From positions 1 through 34,256 of the forward strand of contig VFJJ01000040.1 of assembly GCA_009886115.1 (NCBI GenBank): a stretch of 34,256 nucleotides of DNA, read 5' to 3'. Shown here in pieces: positions 7,027 to 15,432 of the stretch. The translations under genes and the position numbers were made by a program. Under the pieces are notes generated by a model. The model made no database searches, was not told the DNA's origin, and saw only the letters and a program-made list of their open reading frames with translations. The number at the start of each line of letters is the position of its first letter. The stretch's first letter is position 1. The DNA comes from Actinomycetota bacterium. Lineage in GTDB: Bacteria; Actinomycetota; Acidimicrobiia; IMCC26256; VFJJ01.

Positions 7027-8220
7027 CTACAGCCGGTCGATGATCGCGGTGGCGAACTCGGAGCACTTGACCTCGGTGGCGCCGTCCATGAGTCGGGCGA
7101 AGTCGTAGGTGACGATCTTCTCGGAGATGGTCTGCTCCATGGCCGTGATGATGTCGGCGGCGGCGGCCTTCCAGCCGAGGTGCTCGAACATCATGACGCC
7201 CGAGAGGATCACCGAGCCCGGGTTGACCTTGTCGAGGTCGGCGTACTTGGGGGCGGTGCCGTGGGTGGCCTCGAACACGCCGTGGCCCGTGACGTAGTTG
7301 ATGTTGCCGCCCGGCGCGATGCCGATGCCGCCGATCTGCGCAGCCAGAGCATCGGACAGATAATCGCCATTCAGGTTCATGGTGGCGATCACGTCGAACT
7401 CGTCGGGACGGGTGAGCACCTGCTGGAGCGTGATGTCGGCGATCGAGTCCTTCACCAGGATCTTGCTGCCGGGCTTGCCACCGCAGTCGTCCCAGCCTAC
7501 CGCCACGTCGCTGAACTCCTCACGAACGAGGTCGTAGCCCCAGTTCATGAACGCGCCCTCGGTGAACTTCTGGATGTTGCCCTTGTGCACCATGTTCACC
7601 GACGAGCGCTTGTTCTCGACGGCGTAGTTGAGCGCGGCCCGGATGAGGCGCTTCGAACCGGTGCGGGAGATGGGCTTGATGCCGATGCCCGAGTCGATCC
7701 GGATGTCCCAGCCGAAGGCCTCCTTGAGGTAGCCGATCAGCTGGAGCGCCTCGGGCGTGCCCTCCTCGACCTCCATGCCGGCGTAGACGTCCTCGGTGTT
7801 CTCACGGAAGATCACCATGTCGACCTTCTCGGGCGACTTCACCGGAGACGGCACACCCTTGAAGTAGCGCACGGGCCGCAGGCACACGTACAGGTCGAGG
7901 AGCTGACGCAACGCCACGTTGAGCGAACGGATGCCACCGCCGATGGGCGTGGTGAGCGGACCCTTGATGCCGATGAGGTGATCACGGAATCCCTCGACGG
8001 TCTCCTCGGGGAGCCAGTTACCGGTCTCGTCGAAGGCCTTCTGGCCGGCGAGCACTTCCTTCCAGGCGATCTTCTTGCCGTGCTTGGCGGCCGCCGCGTC
8101 CATGACCCGGACCGATGCCTTCCAGATGTCGCGGCCGGTGCCGTCGCCCTCGATGAAGGGGATGACGGGCTCGTCGGGGACGTGCAGCACCCCGTCGACC
8201 AGCGTGATCTTCTCTGCCAT
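7027..8220 (-). CDS. icd: Isocitrate dehydrogenase, NADP-dependent
   Basis: A 397-residue homodimer-type enzyme that converts isocitrate to 2-oxoglutarate and CO2 with NADP+. It contains RSLNVALRQ around Ser99, equivalent to the regulatory Ser113 of E. coli, plus [13 protein letters not shown] and [17 protein letters not shown]. The NADP determinants HGTAPKYAD (Lys-Tyr) and [10 protein letters not shown] (Tyr, Arg) are intact. The ATG at 8220 was preferred over an in-frame ATG at 8247 because it has a good ribosome site (gaggagcagga) and matches the length of homologues. No AceK kinase gene is in the window, so regulation by phosphorylation is not implied. The upstream gap (8221-8398) holds palindrome E. 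Confidence 0.95.
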   Translation of the reverse strand: MAEKITLVDGVLHVPDEPVIPFIEGDGTGRDIWKASVRVMDAAAAKHGKKIAWKEVLAGQKAFDETGNWLPEETVEGFRDHLIGIKGPLTTPIGGGIRSLNVALRQLLDLYVCLRPVRYFKGVPSPVKSPEKVDMVIFRENTEDVYAGMEVEEGTPEALQLIGYLKEAFGWDIRIDSGIGIKPISRTGSKRLIRAALNYAVENKRSSVNMVHKGNIQKFTEGAFMNWGYDLVREEFSDVAVGWDDCGGKPGSKILVKDSIADITLQQVLTRPDEFDVIATMNLNGDYLSDALAAQIGGIGIAPGGNINYVTGHGVFEATHGTAPKYADLDKVNPGSVILSGVMMFEHLGWKAAAADIITAMEQTISEKIVTYDFARLMDGATEVKCSEFATAIIDRL

Positions 8221-8317
8221 TCCTGCTCCTCGGACGTACGCGATCAAAACCGAGGCATCCTACGCAGAGGCCTCGCCGAGCCCGCTACCGGAGTTCCGCG
8301 GGACCGCCACGCGGGAG

Positions 8318-8361
8318 CAGGAGTGAGTACTACCCCCTCCAGGGCGAACAACTCACGCCTG
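8318..8361. repeat. Intergenic palindrome E (single copy in window)
   Basis: Near-perfect 11-bp arms, caggagtgagt at 8318-8328 and actcacgcctg at 8351-8361 (one mismatch), flank a 22-nt spacer. The layout of an 11-13 bp stem and a 20-25 nt spacer is like families A and D, though the sequence differs. It lies in the leader region upstream of icd and downstream of the zinc-ribbon gene. Confidence 0.6.
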
Positions 8362-8398
8362 GTCGGATGGCGGGGGCGGCGGGGGCGGCGGCAGCTGT

Positions 8399-8587
8399 TC
8401 AGCGGACGAGGAGCACCGACACCAGGGCCACGACCCAGAGTCCGGCGCCGAAGAGCACCACCACCGTGAGGTGACGCTGCGAGGGTCGGGGTCCGTCGAC
8501 GAGGTGGAAGTTGCAGGCGCCACAACGGGTTGCGCTGGGCGTGTTGTCGGCCGAGCAGACGGGACAGGGGCGCGCCAACGGCGTCAT
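8399..8587 (-). CDS. Small zinc-ribbon membrane protein
   Basis: A 62-residue protein with two Cys pairs, CPVC (residues 8-11) and CGAC (about 22-25), that make a rubredoxin-like zinc ribbon. A polar linker and one C-terminal transmembrane helix (about residues 40-60, [20 protein letters not shown]) follow. The start ATG overlaps the folD stop as ATGA (8584-8587), so its translation is probably coupled to folD. The zinc ribbon should face the cytoplasm, with the tail anchoring it. The function is unknown. The reading frame is supported by the Cys spacing, the helix and the overlap, not by a known family. Confidence 0.75.
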   Translation of the reverse strand: MTPLARPCPVCSADNTPSATRCGACNFHLVDGPRPSQRHLTVVVLFGAGLWVVALVSVLLVR

Positions 8588-9456
8588 GGCGTAGCGGTTC
8601 GCGCGGCTCGGCGCAGCCCAGCGTCGACGGTGTTGCGCAACAACATGGCGATGGTCATGGGGCCGACCCCACCGATGCGCGGGGTCACGAACGCCGCCAC
8701 CTCGGCCACGTCTTCCGAGACGTCCGAGAGGATCTTCTTGCCGTCGCGTGAGAGCCCGGCACCCACCACGGCGGCCCCGGGCTTGATCATGTCGGGCGTC
8801 ACCAGGCCCGGGAACCCAGCGGCGGCCACGACGATGTCGCCCTGGCGCACGTACCCGGCCAGGTCCTTCACCCCGGTGTGCACCACGGTCACCGCGGCGT
8901 TGCAGTTGGGCCGCTTGAGAGCGAGCAGGAGCGCCAGCGGCCGGCCGATCGTGAGGCCCCGTCCGATGATCACCACGTGGCGGCCCTCGATGGGCACCCC
9001 GTAGTGCACGAGCAACGCGACGATCCCGCCCGGGGTGCAGGGGATGGGCCCCGGAGCGCCCATCACGAGCCGACCGAGGTTCACGGGGTGCAGTCCGTCG
9101 GCGTCCTTGTCCGGATCGACGGCGAGCAACGCTGCGGTCTCGTCGAGGCCCTTCGGGAGCGGGAGCTGCACGATGTAGCTGTCGACGGCGGGATCGGCGT
9201 TGTAGCGGGCGATCGTGGCCAGCACGTCGGCCTGGGTCGCCGATGCCGGCAGGTGGGTGTGCACGGAGGTGACACCCACCTCGGCGCAGGCCGTGATCTT
9301 GTGGTTGACGTAGGTCTCAGACGCCGGATCGTCGCCCACCAGGATCGTGCCCAGGCCCGGGGTCACGCCCCTCGTGGCCAGCTCGGCCACCTCGTCGGTG
9401 AGCGTCGCCCGGACCGCCGCCGACACCTCCACCCCACTCAAGAGCTGCGCTGCCAT
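8584..9456 (-). CDS. folD: Bifunctional methylene-THF dehydrogenase / methenyl-THF cyclohydrolase
   Basis: A 290-residue cytoplasmic enzyme that interconverts 5,10-methylene-THF, methenyl-THF and 10-formyl-THF. It shows the family blocks [17 protein letters not shown] (with the Tyr and Lys of the active site), [41 protein letters not shown] and [15 protein letters not shown] (NADP-binding loop), ending [17 protein letters not shown]. The usual VGRS loop reads GRGLTIGRP, a Ser-to-Leu type difference in the cofactor loop. The ATG at 9456 has ggagggtcacg upstream; an in-frame extension to 9525 runs into palindrome B2. Its product, 10-formyl-THF, is used by the PurN and PurH proteins encoded about 5 kb away. 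Confidence 0.95.
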   Translation of the reverse strand: MAAQLLSGVEVSAAVRATLTDEVAELATRGVTPGLGTILVGDDPASETYVNHKITACAEVGVTSVHTHLPASATQADVLATIARYNADPAVDSYIVQLPLPKGLDETAALLAVDPDKDADGLHPVNLGRLVMGAPGPIPCTPGGIVALLVHYGVPIEGRHVVIIGRGLTIGRPLALLLALKRPNCNAAVTVVHTGVKDLAGYVRQGDIVVAAAGFPGLVTPDMIKPGAAVVGAGLSRDGKKILSDVSEDVAEVAAFVTPRIGGVGPMTIAMLLRNTVDAGLRRAARTATP

Positions 9457-9521
9457 CGTGACCCTCCGGTTCGCTGCGCGGTCGTCCGTCACGCGCGTAC
9501 CACCGTACGCCGAACAACGAC

Positions 9522-9571
9522 CCAACTGTCAGCGTGGGGGTCCGGATACGGCCCCTCACGCCGACAGTTGG
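9522..9571. repeat. Long hairpin, family B copy 2 (inverted)
   Basis: Arms 9522-9544 and 9549-9571 pair at 20 of 23 positions, one further pair being G-T, and close on the loop gata. On the minus strand it matches copy 1 (1966-2019) closely, including the loop. It lies in the divergent promoter region between folD and the kinase gene, ending 11 bases before the presumed kinase -10 box. Confidence 0.85.
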
Positions 9572-9582
9572 CGGGCGACGGG

Positions 9583-9588
9583 TACGCT
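9583..9588 (+). promoter_or_regulatory. Putative leaderless -10 box for the kinase gene
   Basis: TACGCT lies seven bases before the ATG at 9596, with no ribosome site between. This spacing recurs at many starts in the window and fits leaderless transcription. Confidence 0.4.
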
Positions 9589-9595
9589 GCCGCCG

Positions 9596-11848
9596 ATGGC
9601 TGAACCCGCTGGTCGCCACATCCAGATCCCGGGCTTCCGCGACTTCGTGGAGATCGGTCGCGGTGGCTTTGCCGTGGTGTACAAGGCCCAGCAGGACGTG
9701 TTCGCTCGCGACGTCGCGGTGAAGGTCATCACCGTGCTCGACGTGAGCGACGAAGCCCGGCGGCGCTTCCAGCGGGAGTGCACCGCCATCGGGCGTCTGG
9801 CCTGGCACCCGCACATCGTGACCGTGTTCGATGCCGGTGACACGCCCGAGGGCTGGCCCTACTTGGTGATGGAGTACCTGCCCGCCGGGTCGCTCGGCGA
9901 CCGCATTTCGAGCAGCGGCGCCCTGGCCTGGAGCGACGTGGTCGCCATCGGCGTGAAGATCGCCGGGGCCCTCCAAGCGGCGCACGACGAGGGCAGCCTG
10001 CATCGCGACGTGAAGCCCGACAACGTGCTCGTGAACCGGCTGGGCGAGCCCATGCTGGCCGACTTCGGCATCGCCACCCTGCAGGACGGCACCCGTTCGC
10101 GTTCGGGGATGGTGACCGCCACGCTCGTGTACGCGGCGCCCGAGGTGCTCGCCGGACAGCGGGCCACGGTGGCCAGCGACGTGTACGCGCTCGGAGCCAC
10201 GATGCACGCGCTGATCACGGGGAAGCCCCCGTTCACCCGCGACACCGACGAGAACGTGTTCGCCATCATGCGCCGCATCGACGCCGAGCCGGCGGGCGAC
10301 CTGCGCCCGCTCGGGGTGCCCGGCCCCGTGGCCGCGGCCATCGAGCAGGCCATGGCCAAGGCGCCGGTCGACCGTCCCCCCACGGCCGCGGCGTTCGCCA
10401 CGTTGCTCACCGAGGCCGCGCTGGGGGCCGGGCACTCGGCGCATCGTGCGCCGCCCGCGCCCGCGCCCGCTCCGGTGCCAGCCCCGACGCCTACGGCTGC
10501 GCTGATTCCCGTACCGGCAGCGTTCCCACCACCTCCTCCTCCGCAGTTCGTTGCCGTACCTGCGGCCACGGTGATCCCGCCCGGCGCAGCGGCGCCCTGG
10601 TCTCCTCCACCCGTCCCCGCGGCTCCCGTCCCCCCGGCTGCTCACCCCTCGGGCCCGTCCAGGGGCACGCGTCGGCTGGCGCTGATCGCAGGTGCCACCG
10701 CGGTCGTGATCGCGGCGGTGGCCATTGCCCTGTCGATCGGCGGAGGGAGCGACGGAGGGAGCGACGACGGCGGCGGCTCGAACGGTGGTTCCGACCCGAC
10801 ATCGGAGGCAGCGCAGTCGAGAGACGGCCCGGACGGGGCCGAGGCGACGACCATCCCCGATCCGGAGCCCGGCCAGATCATCACCGTCGTGGGGACCGGT
10901 ACCTCAGGCGATTCGGGTCCGGGGCTGGCGCCGGTGACCCTGCTCGACAACCCGTGGGCCATCGCCATCGGCAGCGACGGCAACATCAACATCGCCAACA
11001 CGGGCCGCAATGTGATCCGCATCGTCGACAAAGGCGCTTTCGTCGGTGATCTGGCGCCAGCCTCGGGTCAGACCCTCGACGCGCCCAGGGGCATCACGGT
11101 CGGTCCGGGCGGCAGCGTGCTCTACGCCGACACCAACCACCACCAGATCGGCCGCATCGGCGCCGACTCCAGCATCACCACCATCGCCGGCACCGGCGAC
11201 GCCGACTACGGCGGTGACGGTGGTCCCGCGACAGAGGGTCAGCTCAATGCGCCTCACGGCCTCGCCGTCGGCTCCGACGGCGCCACCTACATCGCCGACA
11301 CGTTCAACGACGCGATCCGCCGCATCGACCCCGACACCGGCAGCATCACCACCATCGCCGGCACCGGCGACGCCGGGCTCTCGGGCGACGGCGGCCCGGC
11401 CACCGCTGCGCAGCTCAACGCTCCACTCGGCGTGGCGGTCGATCCACGGGACGGCGCCATCTACGTGGCCGACACCGACAACCACCGCATCCGCCGCATC
11501 TCGGTCGACGGCATCATCACCACCATCGCCGGCACCGGTTCCGAAGGCGGATACACGGGTGACGGGGGCCCGGCCGTCGACGCTCAGCTCGACGGGCCAT
11601 CCAGCGTCGCCGTCGGCCTCGACGGTGCCATCTACGTGGCTGACACGTTCAACGACGTGATCCGCCGCATCTCGGTCGACGGCATCATCACCACCATCGC
11701 CGGCACAGGGGAGCCGGGCGACAGCGGTGACGGCGGCCATGCCGGCGACGCCCAGCTCGACGGCCCGCGGGGCGTCGCCGTCGGCCCCGACGGCGACGTG
11801 TACATCGCCGACACCAGCAACCACAAGATCCGCCGCATCGGCGCTTGA
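9596..11848 (+). CDS. PknD-like Ser/Thr protein kinase with extracytoplasmic NHL propeller
   Basis: A 750-residue receptor-type kinase. The cytoplasmic kinase domain (about residues 13-275) has the glycine loop IGRGGFAVVY (20-29), Lys43 in VAVK, the catalytic loop HRDVKPDN (136-143) and DFG (156-158), so it should be active. A Pro/Ala-rich juxtamembrane linker (about 283-357) leads to one transmembrane helix (361-381). A Gly/Ser/Asp-rich spacer (382-425) and a C-terminal beta-propeller of about 55-residue NHL repeats (427-750) follow. The repeats read ITTIAGTG, GDGGPA, AQLNAP, GVAV and YVADT. The kinase-TM-NHL order is that of mycobacterial PknD, whose propeller faces outward as a sensor. The start is the ATG at 9596; upstream in-frame sequence crosses palindrome B2. 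A binding-protein reading frame begins directly after the stop in the +1 frame. Confidence 0.93.
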   Translation: MAEPAGRHIQIPGFRDFVEIGRGGFAVVYKAQQDVFARDVAVKVITVLDVSDEARRRFQRECTAIGRLAWHPHIVTVFDAGDTPEGWPYLVMEYLPAGSLGDRISSSGALAWSDVVAIGVKIAGALQAAHDEGSLHRDVKPDNVLVNRLGEPMLADFGIATLQDGTRSRSGMVTATLVYAAPEVLAGQRATVASDVYALGATMHALITGKPPFTRDTDENVFAIMRRIDAEPAGDLRPLGVPGPVAAAIEQAMAKAPVDRPPTAAAFATLLTEAALGAGHSAHRAPPAPAPAPVPAPTPTAALIPVPAAFPPPPPPQFVAVPAATVIPPGAAAPWSPPPVPAAPVPPAAHPSGPSRGTRRLALIAGATAVVIAAVAIALSIGGGSDGGSDDGGGSNGGSDPTSEAAQSRDGPDGAEATTIPDPEPGQIITVVGTGTSGDSGPGLAPVTLLDNPWAIAIGSDGNINIANTGRNVIRIVDKGAFVGDLAPASGQTLDAPRGITVGPGGSVLYADTNHHQIGRIGADSSITTIAGTGDADYGGDGGPATEGQLNAPHGLAVGSDGATYIADTFNDAIRRIDPDTGSITTIAGTGDAGLSGDGGPATAAQLNAPLGVAVDPRDGAIYVADTDNHRIRRISVDGIITTIAGTGSEGGYTGDGGPAVDAQLDGPSSVAVGLDGAIYVADTFNDVIRRISVDGIITTIAGTGEPGDSGDGGHAGDAQLDGPRGVAVGPDGDVYIADTSNHKIRRIGA

Positions 11849-11849
11849 G

Positions 11850-12992
11850 GGAGCGTGGGCCGATGGCGCAGGCGGCGGGGACGAACAAGGCGATGCGACC
11901 ACCGAGGCGGCCAGCGAGCTGAAGCTCGACGATCCGGTGTCGATCATCGGCCTGTACGAGGACACCGGCGAGAGCCCGGCGGCCCAGCCGTACTTCGCCG
12001 CTGGCGCGCAGATGGCCATCGACGAGATCAACGAGGCCGGCGGGATCGGCGGCCAAGAGGTCACTTACGAACGCATCGCAGCCGGGTTGGCTGCCGACGC
12101 GGCCGTCCAATCAACGCTTCAGGCCATCGACAAGGCACCCACGGCGATGATCGGCTTGGTATCGTCGGGTCAGGTGATCGCGGCGGCGCCCGAGAAGAGG
12201 ATGGCCGAGATCCCGGCCATCCTCTTCTCGGGCGCACCGCAGGCGTTCCTCGACTACGAGGGCGAGGGCGGCGTCGGCAACGAGTGGGTCTTCATCCTCC
12301 GTCCACGCAACACCTCGATCGCGGCGCAGCAGGTCGCCTTCGTCAACGATGAGTTCGCGCCGAGCAAGGTCGCGCTGCTCTGTGTGAACAACCCGTTCGG
12401 CACCGCGAGCTGTGACGTCATGGAGGCCGAGCTCGAGGCGCTCGGCATCGAGGTCACGACCCGGGAGACGAACGAGTTCGACGCCACCGACATGACGGCG
12501 CAGGTGCTGGCCATCCAGAACGGTGATCCCGACCTCATCCTCGACGTGAACTTCCCGAACCGGATCACCGTGTTCGGTAACCAGCTCATCGAGAACGGCC
12601 TTGCCATCCCGCACGTCGCCGGGGCCAGCGCCGGCTTCGCCTTCCTCTCCGGCAACCTCAGCGACGACGCCCGCGATCTCCTTTACGGAGTCGAGGACTG
12701 CCTCCCGACCCTCCAGAACGAGGAGTGGGCAGCCAAGTACGAGGACCAGTTCGCCGCTCTGCCCAACTATGCGGCCGCCGAGACCTACGACGCGGTGTAC
12801 ATCATCAAGGATGCCATCGAGCGGGCTGGCAGCACTGAGGGCCGCGCCGTTCGCAATGCCTTGGCCGAAACCGACTACGAGGGCATCTGTACCACCTACC
12901 AGGCCGACGCGGGGAATGGCCTGCATCACGGCGCCGTGATCGTCAACTACGTCGATGGTCAGATCAACATCGTCAAAGAGCTCAGCTTTTGA
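11850..12992 (+). pseudogene. Signal-less periplasmic binding protein (Peripla_BP_6, branched-chain amino-acid type): truncated gene or displaced kinase sensor domain
   Basis: About 380 codons of a type I periplasmic binding protein: DDPVSIIGLYEDTG, MAIDEINEAGGIGG, VALLCVNNPFGTASCDVMEA, TDMTAQVLAIQNGDPDLIL, YAAAETYDAVYIIKDAIERA and a natural C-terminus INIVKELSF. The mature domain looks complete. At the 5' end there is no start codon with a ribosome site, no signal peptide and no lipobox; only a linker (GAGGGDEQGDATTEAASE) precedes the domain. The frame is open through the end of the kinase gene in the +1 frame. No permease or ATPase of a Liv system is nearby. It is either a 5'-truncated pseudogene, or the extracellular domain of a receptor kinase cut off by a frameshift or deletion. 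Kinase-binding-protein fusions are known in actinobacteria. Confidence 0.65.
12186..12235. repeat. 21-bp perfect palindrome inside the binding-protein frame
   Basis: Arms 12186-12206 and 12215-12235 are perfect reverse complements around the 8-nt loop gagatccc. In the reading frame they encode APEKRMAEIPAILFSGA, which fits the family, so the hairpin coexists with plausible protein sequence. It does not resemble the intergenic families A to E. Confidence 0.88.
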
Positions 12993-13018
12993 TCTCTCGC
13001 AGCGTCGCCACCCCGGGT

Positions 13019-13061
13019 TTCTTTGCGATTTCGCGCACCCCCGGTGTAAAAGCGCGAAGAA
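13019..13061. repeat. Intergenic palindrome, family C copy 2
   Basis: The outer arms ttctttgcg (13019-13027) and cgcgaagaa (13053-13061) pair with one G-T. The core cgcgcacccccggtg is identical to copy 1 at 3473-3515. It lies between the convergent ends of the binding-protein frame (12992) and purH (13081). Confidence 0.88.
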
Positions 13062-13080
13062 TCGTGCCGTCGTCGCTCCT

Positions 13081-14796
13081 TCAGTGCTTGAAGTGGCGGC
13101 GGGACGTGAACACCATCGCGATCCCGTGCTCCTCGGCGGCGGCGATCACCTCGTCGTCGCGGATCGAGCCGCCGGGCTGGATGACCGCAGCCACGCCGGC
13201 TGCCGCGGCGGCGTCGAGGCCGTCGCGGAAGGGGAAGAAGGCGTCGGAGGCACAGACCCCGCCGTGGGCCCGGTCGCCGGCCTTTCTCGACGCGATCTCG
13301 GCGCTGTGGACCCTTGACTGCTGCCCGGCGCCGATCCCCACGGCCACACCGTCGCGAACGAGCACAATGGTGTTCGACGTGACGTGGGCGCACACGACGT
13401 AGGCGAACTCGAGATCGCGCCACTGGGCTTGGGTCGGCTCGACCTTGGTGACGACCCTCCAGGCCGACCGGTCGACGACGGTCGTGTCGGCCTCCTGCAC
13501 GAGGAAGCCGCCGTCGATCCGGGCGTAGTGCAGGCCCGGCGCCCCCGAGGGCGCGGGGGCCTCGAGCACCCGGAGGTTCTTCTTCTCGTTGAGGATGTCG
13601 ATCGCGCCGGCCTCGTACGACGGCGCCACGACCACCTCGATGAAGACCCCGGCGATCGCCGACGCCGTTGCGCACGTCAGCTCCCGATTGACGGCCACCA
13701 CGCCACCGAAGGCCGAGAGCGGATCGCACTCGAACGCCCGCCGGTAGGCCTCGACCACCGAATCTGTCACCGAATCTGTCGCAGAATCTGCGCGCGAATC
13801 GCCCACCGAATCTGTCGCAGAATCGGCGCGGACGGTCGCCTCGGTCACGACCGCCACCCCGCAGGCGTTGGCGTGCTTGACGATCACGCACGCCGGCTCG
13901 CTGAACGAGCACACGAGCGTGTACGCGCTCTCGACGTCGAGCAGGTTGATGAAGCTGAGTTCCTTGCCTCCGTGCTGCACGGCCCGATCGTGGAAACCCG
14001 CCGGACCCCCTCCCACCTCGCGATAGCGCGCCGCTCGTTGGTGCGGGTTCTCGCCGTAGCGCAACGACGCGACCCGCTCCAGGGTCAGGGGCAGGTGGAC
14101 GGGCAGCGGATCGGCTGCACCGTCTCGGTCGTCGGCTCTGTCCCCGGCGGCGCCAGCCGGAGCAGCAGCAGCAAGGGGCCCCTGGAGCCAGCGAACGATG
14201 GCGGCGTCGTACTCGGCGGTGTGCGCGAACGCCTGTAACGCCAAGGCCTGGCGGGTCTTGGCGCCCAGCGTGCACTGGTTGAACTGGAGCTCGCCGAGGA
14301 TGCCCGGGTACGAGGCCGGATCGGTGACCACACCCACCCAGGCGTGGTTCTTGGCCGCGGCGCGCACCATGGTCGGCCCACCGATGTCGATGGTCTCGAT
14401 CGAAGGCCGGGCCAGGAAGGGGTACAGGTTCGAGACGACGAGATCGACGTAGCCGTAGCCCTCGCGCTCCATGTCGGCGACGTGGTCGGGTACGCCGCGG
14501 TCGGCCAGGATCGCACCGTGCACGCGGGGATGCAGCGTCTTCACCCGGCCGCCGAGCATCTCGGGCGCGCCGGTCACGTCCTCGATCTTCACGACCGGAA
14601 CTCCAGCGGCGGCAAGCTCCGAGGCCGTTCCCCCGGACGACCACAGCTCGACGCCCAAGGCCACCAGGCCCCGGGCGAACTCGACCAGGCCCGTCTTGTC
14701 GTACACCGACAGCAGCGCCCGGGACACCGGGACCCTGTCGACACGCCCCGTCGCGCCAACCTCAGCAGCGCCAGCCCCGCCACCCTCGTCAACCAC
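13081..14796 (-). CDS. purH: Bifunctional AICAR transformylase / IMP cyclohydrolase
   Basis: A 571-residue enzyme for the last two steps of IMP synthesis. The N-terminal IMP cyclohydrolase (MGS-like) domain has LLSVYDKTGLVEFA, LWSSGGTASELAAAG, GGRVKTLHPRVHGAIL and VVSNLYPF. The AICAR transformylase part has LRYGENPHQRAA, the Lys-His pair in VIVKHANACGVAV (Ala where most have Pro), DPLSAFGGVVAVNREL and DAFFPFRDGLD, with the usual end SRRHFKH. A 24-residue insert of six four-residue units (xxDS) sits between the Lys-His segment and VEAYRRAFECDPLSAFGG. It is encoded by a 12-bp tandem repeat at 13759-13830. The GTG at 14796 overlaps the purN stop by eight bases; a GTG about 22 codons further in, just before SRALLSVYDKTG, is an alternative start. 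Confidence 0.95.
   Translation of the reverse strand: MVDEGGGAGAAEVGATGRVDRVPVSRALLSVYDKTGLVEFARGLVALGVELWSSGGTASELAAAGVPVVKIEDVTGAPEMLGGRVKTLHPRVHGAILADRGVPDHVADMEREGYGYVDLVVSNLYPFLARPSIETIDIGGPTMVRAAAKNHAWVGVVTDPASYPGILGELQFNQCTLGAKTRQALALQAFAHTAEYDAAIVRWLQGPLAAAAPAGAAGDRADDRDGAADPLPVHLPLTLERVASLRYGENPHQRAARYREVGGGPAGFHDRAVQHGGKELSFINLLDVESAYTLVCSFSEPACVIVKHANACGVAVVTEATVRADSATDSVGDSRADSATDSVTDSVVEAYRRAFECDPLSAFGGVVAVNRELTCATASAIAGVFIEVVVAPSYEAGAIDILNEKKNLRVLEAPAPSGAPGLHYARIDGGFLVQEADTTVVDRSAWRVVTKVEPTQAQWRDLEFAYVVCAHVTSNTIVLVRDGVAVGIGAGQQSRVHSAEIASRKAGDRAHGGVCASDAFFPFRDGLDAAAAAGVAAVIQPGGSIRDDEVIAAAEEHGIAMVFTSRRHFKH
13759..13830. repeat. 12-bp in-frame tandem repeat in purH, six units
   Basis: Units of the form cgaatctgtcgc begin at 13759, 13771, 13783, 13795, 13807 and 13819. 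Units two and five are identical. Being in frame, they add 24 residues of an Ala/Thr/Asp/Ser repeat to PurH. The units are AT-richer than the surrounding gene. Confidence 0.92.
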
Positions 14797-15370
14797 GGGC
14801 GAATCCCTCTCGTACGAGTTCCCAGAGCACCGCCGGGTACAGGCGGTGCTCGACGGCCTTGATGCGCTCGTGCAGCGTGGTCTCGGTGTCGTCGGCCAGC
14901 ACCGGCACGGCCTCCTGGGCCAGGATCGGCCCGGTGTCGACGTCGAGACCGGCCAGGTGGACCGTGCAGCCCGTCACCTTGACGCCGTAGCCGAGCGCGT
15001 CTCGCACCGCGTGCCAGCCCTTGAACGCAGGCAGCAGAGACGGATGGGTGTTGACGATCCGGCCGGGAAAGGCGTCGTGGACCGGCGCGGCCAGGATCGT
15101 GCCGAAGCCGGCCATGGCCACGAGGTCGGGCCGATGGCCTGCGAGCACCGAAACCACCTCGCGGGTATAGGCCTCGCGCTCGAACGCGGGGCCGTACGTC
15201 GTGCGCTCGACGATCTCGACGCGCACCCCCGCAGCGACGGCGCGATCGACCGCGACGCACGGCCGGTCGACGACGAGCACGGTGACGGGCAGCCCGGCGT
15301 CGACGATGGCCTGGAACACCGTCCCGCTCCCCGAAGCCAACACGGCGATGGCGCCCAGCCCCTCACCCAC
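14789..15370 (-). CDS. purN: Phosphoribosylglycinamide formyltransferase
   Basis: A 193-residue enzyme that transfers the formyl group of 10-formyl-THF to GAR in purine synthesis. It shows IAVLASGSGTVFQAI at the N-terminus, the catalytic Asn and His in VNTHPSLLPAFKG, and the catalytic Asp in GLDVDTGPILAQE. The GTG at 15370 was chosen because a TAGCCT box lies seven bases upstream (leaderless pattern) and the protein then begins six residues before the first strand, as in homologues. An ATG at 15409 would add a non-conserved extension. It overlaps purH by eight bases, so the two genes are probably cotranscribed and translationally coupled. Confidence 0.93.
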   Translation of the reverse strand: MGEGLGAIAVLASGSGTVFQAIVDAGLPVTVLVVDRPCVAVDRAVAAGVRVEIVERTTYGPAFEREAYTREVVSVLAGHRPDLVAMAGFGTILAAPVHDAFPGRIVNTHPSLLPAFKGWHAVRDALGYGVKVTGCTVHLAGLDVDTGPILAQEAVPVLADDTETTLHERIKAVEHRLYPAVLWELVREGFARG

Positions 15371-15377
15371 GTTGCGG

Positions 15378-15383
15378 AGGCTA
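15378..15383 (-). promoter_or_regulatory. Putative leaderless -10 box for purN-purH
   Basis: TAGCCT on the minus strand lies seven bases before the purN GTG at 15370. It decides the start choice for purN. Confidence 0.45.
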
Positions 15384-15419
15384 CCGGCGGGCGCGTTCAG
15401 CATCGGCACCCGCGCGCCC

Positions 15420-15425
15420 TAACCT
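15420..15425 (+). promoter_or_regulatory. Putative leaderless -10 box for the 15433 membrane protein
   Basis: TAACCT lies seven bases before the ATG at 15433. A ggagg tract (15426-15430) also lies in this gap but is too close to the ATG for good ribosome binding. Confidence 0.4.
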
Positions 15426-15432
15426 GGAGGCA

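Noticed and set aside
2026-8220. A TCA-cycle gene cluster under joint control
   Set aside because: fumC, mdh and icd share a strand, but a toxin-antitoxin pair, remnants and a J-domain gene lie between them and each has its own leader or promoter-like box. Proximity is noted without claiming an operon.
11840-11860. Programmed +1 frameshift joining the kinase and binding-protein frames
   Set aside because: The context gct-tga-g lacks the slippery ctt-tga-c and the upstream Shine-Dalgarno of the prfB type. A deletion, rearrangement or sequence error is simpler, so no programmed event is claimed.
1921-13061. CRISPR array
   Set aside because: The repeats are either tandem without spacers or dispersed singly. 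No regular repeat-spacer pattern and no cas gene is present.
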